This document shows, one piece after another, positions 54,521 to 64,000 of a DNA stretch of 64,000 nt (its first letter is position 1; each line of letters begins with the position of its first letter). The DNA comes from Microcebus murinus. Lineage: Eukaryota > Chordata > Mammalia > Primates > Cheirogaleidae. A program made the position numbers and the translations under genes. Below the pieces are notes generated by a model. It saw only the letters and a list, made by a program, of their open reading frames with translations. It searched no databases and was not told the origin of the DNA. The DNA is taken from assembly GCF_040939455.1 (NCBI RefSeq), contig NC_134120.1, positions 55,133,001-55,197,000 of the forward strand, read 5' to 3'.

Positions 54521-54527
54521 CCGCCAT
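54521..54527 (-). CDS. PPP4R1: PPP4R1 exon 1 coding part (start codon)
   Basis: PPP4R1 is a HEAT-repeat (PR65-like) scaffold that binds the catalytic subunit PPP4C and directs its Ser/Thr dephosphorylation; reported roles include damping of IKK/NF-kB signalling and action on HDAC3 (established knowledge). Only seven coding bases lie here: ATGGCGG before the donor 'gtatgt'. Joined to exon 2 they give MADLSLLQED, the known N-terminus, which is why I chose this start. Context 'cacaagATGG' (A at -3, G at +4) is strong. The frame stays open upstream to 54896, so only known orthologues, not a stop, exclude an extension. About 350 of roughly 950 residues are encoded in this window. Confidence 0.93.
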
Positions 54528-54531
54528 CTTG
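54521..54531 (-). promoter_or_regulatory. YY1 core site over the start codon
   Basis: The plus strand reads 'ccgccatcttg', a perfect match to the YY1 consensus (CCGCCATNTTG). The minus strand gives 'caagatggcgg', so the site coincides with the initiator ATG and the exon 1 donor boundary. Confidence 0.75.
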
Positions 54532-55339
54532 TGGTCGCCCCCTCCTCTACGGCCTCCCGGGGATCCGGGGCTACATGGAGCGGCGCGAGCCGGGGAGCCG
54601 GTGGACGCGCGCGGGAGGGGCGGTGAGGAGGAGGGCCGGGCCGGCGGGGGCGCGCGCGCGGGGCGGGCCGAGGGCCCGGGCCTGCCGCGGGCGGCGCGGC
54701 TCCCGGACGCCGGGGCTGTGGGCCGCGCCCCGCCCCGCCCCGCCCCGCCTGCCTCTCCGCGCGGCTCCGGGGCGGCCGCTGCTCCGGCCTCCCGCCTCCC
54801 CGGCTCGCGGCCTGGCCCGGCCCGGCCCGGCGGCGCACGCTCACACCCTCGGCCGGAGGCGCCCTCTCGCCGAGCGCTACGGGCGGGGGCGCGCAAGCAA
54901 CCGCCGGCCGGGACCCCGCGGCGTGTGCCGGAACCCGGCCAGGCGGGGCCTCCCGCGGCCCGGCCGCTTTATTGGGTCACCGGCCTCGCCCACCGCCTCG
55001 TCGCCACAGCCTTCTCGGAGGGCGCGTCGCTCGCCGCCCGCGCCCCCTCCCCAGGCCCGCACGTACGTCGTCGGAGATCCGAGGCTGGGGGCGGCTCCCG
55101 AGGTCGGTTGGGCCTAGGGTCCCACCTCCGGTCAGAGGAGGCGCCGCCTCCCCACCCGCCTTGGGGCCCTTGCCAGGTGGCTGCTGACAAAGCCCAGGGC
55201 CCAGCTGGAGGGTAGTTGAGTGACAAAGTCATGTTGCCCAGCCAGTTTGCTCATACAGAACGTTTAAGACTTAGGCACAAGGTTTTTACCCCCACGTCCT
55301 GCTAAGCCTGAGCTGACAACGCGGGAAACTCACCAGCAA

Positions 55340-55510
55340 GAGCGTTGGCAGGCCTGGGGTCAGATCTGGATTGGGCCATTTAGTAGCTGCGCGACCCATT
55401 TGTAGAATGATAACTGCCTCTTTGGGGGTGGTTATTGGGATGAAATGAAGAATGTAAGGAACCTAGAACAGAACGGTACTCGGTATCTAGGAGGTGCTGG
55501 GTGAGGGTGC
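55340..55510 (+). mobile_element. MIR SINE, upstream of PPP4R1
   Basis: 'gggccatttagtagctgcgc', 'tttgtagaatgataactgcc' and 'aacctagaacagaacggtac' follow MIR order. Confidence 0.65.
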
Positions 55511-55559
55511 CTATGATTAGTTCTTTTCTGTCTTTTAAGTACTTTTGGCAGCACTTGAG

Positions 55560-55700
55560 GCGCTCAAGTCTGTATCACGGATTTTATTGTTCTGTTTGAG
55601 TTAAGCGATTAGCTCAAGCTCCCAAGTACAAAGTGGGGCCAAACTCAGGTTTTCAGACTCCGTATCATTGTCCTATCTCCATGTCTCTAGTCTACGTCCA
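55560..55700 (-). mobile_element. MIR fragment
   Basis: 'agcgattagctcaagctccc' then 'gtggggccaaactcaggttt' gives the antisense MIR core/5' part. Confidence 0.5.
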
Positions 55701-56850
55701 GCTCCACCCAAGGCCTCCAAAGTGGTGGTCTCCTAAAAGTGGAGAACAAAATACCAACTTGTGTAACTGATGCCACATTAGGAGTCTGGTGTCATAGAAA
55801 GGAGACAGAATTCTGAATAATCAGCTTGTTTCTTTCTACATCGTAGTCTTAACCAAGGACAGTGTATTTAATGCCATTCAGGAATCAGAGACTAAGGAAT
55901 CGGATCCTCTGAAACTCATAAATCTGTGTAATAAAATGGGTTCCACATAGTTATTCCAAAAAATTCCCTCTCAGATGTTACTTGCAAGATGAAACATAGA
56001 TTACATTGTATGTATTGAATTTCTGAGAGTAATAAAAATCAGAATAGACTTTCTAACTCCCAAGTGTGTATCTTGTTTTCTCAAATACAAAATAATTGAA
56101 ACTAAAGGCCAAACTTTCATGTCATAGTTCTTTCCTTCCCTTGCATAATGCCCTTATGTGAATTCAGCAGACACTAACTCTCAAAATGACAAGGAGTTAG
56201 AAATTCACAAACTATCAACAGAAACCAGTCCCAACTGACTCAAACCATGAGAGTTTTGCCCTGCTATGCTACTTACCTAGCCAACACCTGCCACTTCAGC
56301 AATTCTGGGTAAAAAGAGGAGGAAAGAGCCGAATCAGCTCTTTACATTAACTGGTGATCTCACTGCAATAACACAAAATCTACAGAGCACCCACTATGCT
56401 TCAGCCACTGGGCATGTTAACACGGAGAAACTATCTTGATGGTCTACCCAGTACAGTTAGATTTAGTATTCTCAGTGATCATGATGAAATAGAGATTATG
56501 TACCAAATCCTAGCCTAGGATATGGAATGACTAATTCTGCCTTTGGTAGCTAGACCTCAATTAAGTTTTATCTCTGGGAAGGACAGCAAAGGAAAAAGAT
56601 CTGTGTTATTTTTCCATATTGTTCAAGAGCTATGCATTTGGTTATCACCTTAGCCGAATTACACATTACAACAGATCCCTTTAAGCAGCAGGGTCTTTAG
56701 ATGTTTCAGTAAGGGTAATGTTTATTCACGGTTCAGTACAAGTACATGTTTTTTACATTTGATTTTCTCTCACTGTCTACTCCTTTCTGAGAGATAAGAT
56801 ACATGGTTTTTAAACCAGTACTTATAAACTGTACTCTGTTCCCTCCTTTT
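55701..56850. other. intergenic, no recognised feature
   Basis: Unique sequence upstream of the CpG island. No exon of a divergent gene was recognised. Confidence 0.5.
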
Positions 56851-56864
56851 AAAAGTTATATTTA

Positions 56865-57192
<328 letters not shown>

Positions 57193-57206
57193 AAAAGTTA
57201 TATTTA

Positions 57207-58511
57207 AACAAAAAATAGCAAGTAGTGTTCTACATACCTTTAACCCCATTTCACTTACAGTGTAGCCTGTGGATAGCAGAAGCTGTGTGTTATCTAGTGG
57301 TCAGAACTTAATGCAAGGTCTGAATTCTTACCTTGCTCTGCCACTGAAATCTGTAAAATGGGAGTGTCGAAAGTCAATTTTTTAAAAGCAACATCTAACT
57401 GTGTGACTACTAAGGCCAGAATATTTAAGAATAAGTCCTCTTGGAAATGATAATGAAAACATTTATTAGCGGCCAAGGAGCCTTGGAAATTAATGCATCT
57501 CACTCTTCAAATACAAACAAACATAAAAATATCATGAGGAAAATATTGCTAATAAATAACCAAAAGACCCACCTGACATTGCTTGACACCATCCCATTTA
57601 TTAATTTTTGTATTGGTGATTGAACCATTTACTTTTTTATTTAGAATCATTCCTGAAGCTGAAAGTATATAGACTTATCAGTCATTGTTTTAAATGATGA
57701 AAAAAGAATCACTTTGAAAATGGAGAAGTACTTATATGATAAAAGTGCTTTTTAAATGAATTTTTAGCATTAATTTTCATTAATCTCTGGTTTTTTGGAG
57801 CCAGATTAATGAGATGTCCCTCATAGACTGACATTTTCAATAAGAAGGACAATGTTTTTTAATTGTCAATTTCTTACCTAAAGCCTCCTATACTTTATGC
57901 AAATTGTATATAGTTAAATATTTGTGTGAAATTTTTCTTGTCCTCCTCTCTATGCTTCTTCTAGCCCTTTTAAAGCTGCCTGTCAAGGTGACATTCTAAC
58001 ATGTGAAATCTTAGCCTTTTCTAGAGCTTTTATAGTTTGGTTTTGTTTTTCAAAGACCCTTGATCTCTTTTTATTCATATCAGCTAAAGATACATTTTGT
58101 TACACCATTCCTTAAGGAAAAAAAAGAAAGAATAGAAGGGAAAAAATATCTACAGAACTGAACCCCGCCAAGTTCTCTCTTGTGTGGGTTTTTCTTTCTC
58201 TATTTACAGAAGTTGAAGGTCCCTAGAATGCAGCAGAACACCCCCTCTGTCCCACTCTCATCAGCCACAGCTCCAAGTTTCTTGGTGTAAGTTTGTTCTG
58301 AACAAAACAGTTCATCCTGCTAGAATCCCTACTGTAAACAATGTACAAGGGAAAATAAACCCTCTGTTTCTCATGTTAAATACTCCAATGCTTTTCCCAG
58401 TGCTCCAGGTTAGTAGAGCCAAAAAGATTCTCCACTGAGGAACTGTAAGGTTATTCCCGCTGAGGTATAACATCCTATACAATTTGTTCCACGTGTTTTA
58501 ATTTCATTTAT
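57207..58511. other. intergenic, no recognised feature
   Basis: AT-rich. A weak MIR-like patch lies near 57285-57365 ('tgccactgaaatctgtaaaa'). Nothing else. Confidence 0.4.
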
Positions 58512-58523
58512 AAAACTAAGACG

Positions 58524-58852
58524 TGGCTGGGGGCGGTGGCTCATGCCTGTAATCTTAGCACTCTGGGAGGCCAAGGCGGGCAGATTACTCAAGGTCAGGA
58601 GTTCAAAACCAGCCTGAGCAAGAACGAGACCCTGTCTCTACTAAAAATAGAAAGAAATTAATCGACGAACTAAAAATATATAGAAAAAGTTAGCTGGGCG
58701 TGGTGGCACATGCCTGTAGTCCCAGCTACTCAGGAGGCTGACACAGGAGGATCGCTTGAGCCCAAGAGTTTGAAGTTGCTGTGAGCTAGGCTGATGCCAC
58801 GGCACTCTCGCCAGGGCAACAGAGTGAGACTCTGTCTCAAAGAAAAAAACAA
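58524..58852 (+). mobile_element. Alu
   Basis: Full-length with short duplications 'aaaactaag' at 58512-58520 and 58853-58861. Confidence 0.92.
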
Positions 58853-59409
58853 AAAACTAAGTGTAAATGGATTAAAACATCAGTGGCAGATTTTCTTTAT
58901 GTCTTTCTTGTAGAATTCAGAAAGCACAAATTGCAATCACATTCAAAGCAATGTGGAAGAGCTTACCACAATGTCTGGCATACTGCTGAGGAAATGTTTA
59001 TTATTTATAATGTTTACTATTTTACATGTTTAAATGATTATTATTCTGAATCAATATGGATGAGTCACACTGCACCAGGAAAAAATCATAGTAAACCATG
59101 GATCAGTTCAGTAGTTAAACTATATCTTGATTCTAATGTCCCTTCCCACTAATCCTGTTCTGTGGTTCTATGATTCAGAAGAAATTGCTTCCATTCTAAT
59201 TTCACTTCTGTGTAATTCTTTGTAACAAAATTACTTGTGTCCCTGGTCCTTGATTTCTTCATTTGGTAAGAAAAATATTAGCACAATGATATAACTCATA
59301 TGCAAGATAGCTAATACATTTTTAAACTTTTTACTTTAAAATAATTATAGATTTACAGAAATTGCAAAAAATGTACAAGGAAGTTCTGGGTCCTCTTCAC
59401 CCAATTCCC

Positions 59410-59640
59410 CCAATGGTAATATGGTATATTTGAAATATTTTTTGAGATACGTGTGCCAAGAATTTTGCTAAGTGGTTTTATGTACTTTCTGACTTAATTC
59501 TTAAAATAGCCCTGTGAAATAGGTGTTGATATTACCATTTTAAAAATTAAAGGAACCAAAGCTCAGAAAGGTTAAGTATTTTAACAAAAGTCAGAAGCAA
59601 ATAGGGGAAGTAGAATTCAAACATTGGAATCCTGATTGTA
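59410..59640 (-). mobile_element. MIRb SINE
   Basis: 'tgtgccaagaattttgctaa', 'aatagccctgtgaaataggt' and 'aagctcagaaaggttaagta' lie in antisense MIR order. Confidence 0.85.
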
Positions 59641-60022
59641 AATAATGGTGATAGAGCTTGTATATCATCACGTTCACAGCTTTTCCACTAAAATGGTCCG
59701 TCAGCCAACTTCCCTAGCATCAGGAGAGCTGCTAGTCCTTCAACACGTATGTTCTTCGTGTCATCTCTAATTCCATCAAGGCCATCACTATTCCCTGCTG
59801 ATTGTCAATAAAATGTTTTAAGAGTTACCCTTTCACTCTGTTTCTCACCCGAAATCCTGACCAAGGCATTAACCATTTCAAAACCAGACTAGCAACTTTT
59901 TAACTAACCTAATTCAATTTATTCTAGTCAATGACGCAAAAATTATCTTCTTGTGTAATATTATGGTCATAACAATTCTGTGAAAATCCTGATCATGTGG
60001 CTTAATATCCCCCTCCTACCAG

Positions 60023-60252
60023 GGGTGTCATTGTAGCTCACTGCAACCTCACACTCCTGGGCTGGAGCGATCCTCCTGCCTCAGCCTCCCGAGTAGCTGG
60101 GACTACAGGCATGCCACAGGACACTTGGCTAATTTTAGTAGAGACAGGGTCTCACTCTTGCTCAGGCTGGTCTAGAAATCCTGAGCTCAAGGGATCCTGC
60201 CGCCTTGGCCTCCCAGAGTGCTAGATTATAGGCGTGAGCCACTACGCCGGCT
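60023..60252 (-). mobile_element. Alu missing its 3' part
   Basis: Starts within the right arm ('gtgtcattgtagctcactgc') and ends 'gcgtgagccactacgccggc'. The linker region is also partly deleted. No poly(T). Confidence 0.85.
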
Positions 60253-60284
60253 AGAAGTGATTTCTCAAACAGACACATAGCACT

Positions 60285-60775
60285 GACTGTGCAGGAAAAG
60301 ATAAATTGTATGATATTAAAATTAAGAAGTTCTGTTATGCAAAGACATTATTAAGAGAGTTAAAACACAAGCTATAAAGTGGAAGACATCTGCAACACAC
60401 ATAAATGGAAAAGGCTTATATTCAGAATATACAATGAGACCAGGCACAGTGGCTCACGCCTATAATCCTAGCACTCTGGGAGGCTGAGGCAGGAGGATCA
60501 CTCAAGGTCAGGAGTTCAAAACCAGGATATACAATGAATTATAAATCAATAAGAAAAGGGCAGACAACCCCATGGGCAGATGGGCAACACACACTAGTAG
60601 GCATTTCATAGAAGAGAATATCCACGTGGCTAATAAATATGAAACGGTGCTCCACTCAATTCTCATCAGGAAAATATAAATTAAAGCCATAATGAGATAA
60701 CACACCCACCAGAATAGCAAAAAATTTAAAAGTCAGACAATACCAACTATTGTTGAGGATGTATAGTCTATTAGT
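60285..60775 (+). mobile_element. L1M ORF2 fragment
   Basis: 'agttctgttatgcaaagaca', 'aaagtggaagacatctgcaa', 'atattcagaatatacaatga' and 'aatcaataagaaaagggcag' are in order. A small Alu fragment interrupts it at 60438-60525. Confidence 0.8.
60438..60525 (+). mobile_element. 88-nt Alu 5' fragment without A-tail
   Basis: From the Alu 5' start ('gaccaggcacagtggctcac') to 'caggagttcaaaaccag', then directly the second copy of the target. Exact 11-nt repeats 'atatacaatga' at 60427-60437 and 60527-60537. L1 sequence is continuous on both sides. Confidence 0.9.
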
Positions 60776-61234
60776 TTTCTGTTGATGCTGTAATAAATTA
60801 ACCTGACTTAGTGGCTCAAAACAACTCAAATATGTTATCTTACAGTTCAGTAGGTCAGAAGCCTGACATGGATCTTGCTGGGCTAAAGTGCAGGTGTCTG
60901 CAGGACTGCATTCCCTTCTAGAAACTCTGAGAGAGAATCTATTTCCTTGCTTTTTCCAGCTTCTAGGTGTCTCTACTTCTTTTGGTTCGTGGGTCCTTCC
61001 TCCATCTCAAAGTGGGTGACATTGCATCTCTCTGACCATTCCTCCATAGTCACAGCGCCCGTGACCCTCTTCTACTCTCTGCCACTTTTAAGGACTTTAT
61101 GATTACATTGGGCTCACCTGTATAAATCAGGATACTCTCCTCATCTCAAGAACCTTAACTGAATCACAGCTGCAAAGTCCCTTTTGCCATGTAAGTAACA
61201 TATTCACAGGTTCCTGGGATTAGAACATAGACTT

Positions 61235-61985
61235 TTTTTAAATAAGCATTTCTCTAAAGAAGATATACAAATGGCCAATAAGCACATGAAAAGATGTGCA
61301 GTATCACTAATTATGAGGGAAATGCAAATCAAAACCACAATGAGATATCACTTCATACCTTCACTCAATAGGATGGCTACTATAAAAAACAAAGTAACAA
61401 GTGTGGTAAGGATGTTGAAAAATCAGAAAATTTGTGCATTGCTGGTGGGAATATAAAATAGCACAGCTGCTGTGGAAGACAATCTGGTGGTTCCTCAAAA
61501 GATTAAACATAGAGTTGCCATATGATCCAGCAAGTTCACTTCTGGCTACATACTCAGAAGAACTGAAAGAAGGAACTTGAACAGATATTTGTACACTCAT
61601 GTTCACAGCAGCATTATTCACAATAGGCAAAAGGTGGAAACAACCCACATGTCCATTGATGGATGAATGGATAAACAATGTGATCTATCCATACAATGAA
61701 CTGTGACTCAGCCTTAAAAAGGAAAACAATTATGGCACATGGTACATTATGGACGAACCTTGAGGACATATGCTCAAGGTTAGCACTCAAGGACAGTGCT
61801 AAGTGAAATAATCCAGCCACAGAAGGACAAATACCGTGTGACTCCACTCATATGAGGCCCTAGACTAGCCAAATTTATGAAGACAGAAAGCATGATGGTT
61901 GCCAAGGGCTGTGGGGAGTGGATAATGGGGGTTAGTGTTTAATGGATATAGACTTTCAGTTGGGGAAGATGAAACAGTTTCATCT
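61235..61985 (+). mobile_element. L1M 3' end
   Basis: ORF2-end landmarks 'ggccaataagcacatgaaaa', 'atcaaaaccacaatgagata' and 'gccatatgatccagcaagtt' lead into 3' UTR 'gatggttgccaagggctgtg'. Frames broken. Confidence 0.85.
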
Positions 61986-62329
61986 AGAACAGGCACACTC
62001 CTTTAAGTGACCTAAGGCTGGGAAATCCAGGGGGACACAGGGTGTATCCATACCAGAGACTTCAAGGCAGATCCCAAGGTTAGCAACTGAGCTATGCACA
62101 AAGGACAAGACCAAATGGGCTGTAACTGGATTAAGGGTTAGAGGGAGTTAAATCAGGAACTGGCAAGAAATGGGAGATGGAAATGGTGACAAGCCTGCCT
62201 GTGTCTGGGGTTCGTGTCATTGTGTTATCTCACTGTATGACTTTTTCCTTAATCCTAGAAACAGAAGAAACTGAGATCAACCCTTGGAACACAGCTGTGG
62301 TGTTGTGTGGGAAAAGGGGCTAATCAAAT

Positions 62330-62800
62330 ATTCAGTTGGTCAGGCCGGCCTGAAAGACTTCACTTACTTGCTGTGGTCCTGTATTGAGATATGCCTTGGT
62401 GATGGCAGGGCTGCTCACAGTTGGTCCAACTGGAAAAGCACATAGACCGCCTAGCAACTGCTGGCGCATAACCGTTGTGCACTGGGGAGCCACGCGGGGC
62501 TGAAGGCTTTACGGGCCCCCCACAGGAAAGCTTGAAGCTGGAGCCCATCCCAGTGCAGTCTCCCATCCTCTGAAGCTGCACTGCCACTGGCCTCCCTAGT
62601 CTTCATCCCCATAGCTTGCATCTGGAGTCTTTCTCTGACTTAGCTCTGGGTATCTGGTCCGTCAATCAGTTTTCTTGACTTTGTAAATCAGCTCTTGAGG
62701 ATGCTGTGTCTTGGGTCTGTGCGAGCCTCCGGACTCAGCCTCGGAAACACCACAAACCCATCCAGAGTGGCATAACAGGGGGCCTAGTCATCTTTTCAAA
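62330..62800. other. G+C-richer segment, possibly old retroelement
   Basis: Unlike the surrounding AT-rich DNA, with scattered CpG. Possibly part of an endogenous-retrovirus-derived unit together with the next feature, but no coding motif or primer site can be asserted. Confidence 0.25.
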
Positions 62801-62954
62801 ATAGGGTTAGCATTGCTCTTGTTAAATCTTGTTAAAGAGCACCAGTGCTCTCCAGAGATATGAAAGGACAAATAAACCTTCACTTTTATCTCAATTTTCA
62901 GGAAGTCCCGGCCTCTGATGCAGGCAAATGTCCAAGGAACCAGGCTTATTACAT

Positions 62955-63120
62955 AAATTTTATTCATCCATGCAGGAAAACATTTATTGAGTGCTTTCCA
63001 TATACTCCAACATTAGGGTTCTATAGGAAAAAAAATTATTCTGTGAGCTCACAGTCTAGAAACAATAAAGGTAAATAAAAGAATTGTAACAAAAGGCTTT
63101 AAGGGCTCTGATGAAAGGAA
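62955..63120 (-). mobile_element. L2-like 3'-end remnant
   Basis: 'ggaaaacatttattgagtgc' followed by 'tgagctcacagtctagaaac' is the antisense L2 terminus. Confidence 0.6.
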
Positions 63121-63144
63121 GGAGAGGGTGCTCTGGTGTCAACG

Positions 63145-63640
63145 GAAAAAAGCCAAACTCTGCAAAATAATGTTAAAGAGATTTATTCTGAGCCAAATTT
63201 GAGGACCATGACCTGGAGCCACTGCCAAGAGGCCTTGGGCAAGTGGACTCGCTGTGGCTGGGTTACAGTTCGGTTGTATGCATTTTCAGAGAGACAGGGG
63301 TTACAGGCAAGTCACAAATCAATACATGAGAGGCATACATTTGTTTAGCCCAAAAAGGTGGGACATGGGGGGCTTACAGGTTGTAGGTGGGTTTAAAGAT
63401 TCTTTGGATTGTAATTGGCTAAAGACTTGAAGCTTTGTCTAAAGGCCTGGAATGTTTTAATATAAACTGTTTACCAGAGATAAGCCACCATTTGTTGCAT
63501 AAATTGAGGAACTGCATGTTTGTCTTGCATACACTTAGGCCTGTTAATGAGTTACAAAGGAAGTCTCCAAGAAGGGAGGAGGGCATGATAAGGCATGTCT
63601 GACCTCCCTACTCCAGGCAGGCAACTTTGCCCTAGGATAT
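63145..63640 (-). mobile_element. probable solo LTR of an old ERV
   Basis: Starts 'gccaaactctgcaaaataat', with 'agagatttattctgagccaa' as a likely antisense polyadenylation region, and runs to 'ctccaggcaggcaactttgc'. The general build resembles ERV1-class LTRs in antisense. No internal viral gene is visible nearby. Family not assigned. Confidence 0.45.
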
Positions 63641-63644
63641 TCCT

Positions 63645-63661
63645 TATTATTTTATTTTATT

Positions 63662-63700
<39 letters not shown>

Positions 63701-63703
63701 TTT
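63645..63703. repeat. (ATTT)n microsatellite in Alu tail
   Basis: At least a dozen units directly adjoining the poly(T) side of the next Alu, i.e. its expanded A-rich tail. Confidence 0.95.

Positions 63704-64000
<297 letters not shown>

Larger units (their letters stand above)
53800..55250 (-). promoter_or_regulatory. PPP4R1: CpG-island promoter of PPP4R1
   Basis: An abrupt change from AT-rich to G+C-rich, CpG-dense DNA surrounds exons 1 and 2. Many GC boxes occur, including 'ccccgccccgccccgccccg' at 54728-54747, typical for Sp1/KLF binding. No TATA box is evident upstream of 54527, so dispersed initiation is expected for this housekeeping gene. The transcription start cannot be fixed from sequence; exon 1 leader probably lies within 54528-54700. 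Whether the island also fires in the divergent direction is not visible. Confidence 0.85.

Noticed and set aside
53892..55232. Long overlapping open frames on both strands (up to 297 codons)
   Set aside because: They lie in the CpG island, overlap in several frames, are Arg/Pro/Ala/Gly-rich and have no recognisable domain. Absence of stops is explained by G+C content. Only the seven bases of exon 1 and the 45 bases of exon 2 are supported as coding.
57285..57365. tRNA-like patch 'atctagtggtcagaacttaa'
   Set aside because: Superficial similarity to a D arm. Flanks fit a decayed MIR better and no anticodon or T arm is present.

Overview
The window is primate nuclear DNA, most likely from a strepsirrhine (a lemur or close relative). 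It carries roughly 30 Alu elements, nearly all of the dimeric type with the middle linker 'attaattggccaacta' and the right-arm form 'gctaggctgacgccacgg'. That Alu type is abundant in lemurs and not in monkeys or apes (established knowledge, recalled without a search). Base composition is AT-rich apart from one CpG island.

The only protein-coding gene I can support is PPP4R1, regulatory subunit 1 of protein phosphatase 4, on the minus strand. Ten coding exons can be read from the start codon at 54527 down to 6448. All have GT..AG introns and compatible phases, and together they encode the first 348 codons plus two bases of the next. The conserved N-terminus, the acidic segment and the first half of the HEAT-repeat solenoid are covered. 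The rest of the gene lies beyond position 1; I found no further exon in 1-6447. The promoter is a CpG island at about 53.8-55.25 kb with GC boxes and a perfect YY1 core laid over the start codon.

Layout: 1-6447 is intron 10 (L2, MER5A and Alu). 6448-18594 holds exons 10 to 5, separated by introns full of Alu and L1 remnants. 25426-26468 holds exons 4 and 3. 26469-54272 is the 27.8-kb intron 2, which contains a dead L1 of about 5.3 kb with two Alus inside it, a U6 pseudogene, hAT and Tigger DNA transposons, L2 and MIR. 54273-54527 holds exons 2 and 1. 55.25-64 kb is upstream intergenic DNA with MIR, L1 and Alu pieces and a probable old LTR; no gene was recognised there.

The most unusual content is a set of very small retroposed RNA fragments bounded by target-site duplications. 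They are a 36-nt 5' half of tRNA-Glu(CUC) ending inside the anticodon loop and lying within an Alu, an 88-nt 5' Alu fragment with no A-tail, a 35-nt L1 3' end, a 57-nt unidentified A-tailed insert, and a 3'-truncated U6. There are also three striking small palindromes: an AT-only hairpin with 36-bp arms in intron 5, a 21-nt tandem repeat ending in an inverted copy, and two 19-nt direct repeats around a perfect mini-hairpin. I see no novel multi-gene system.
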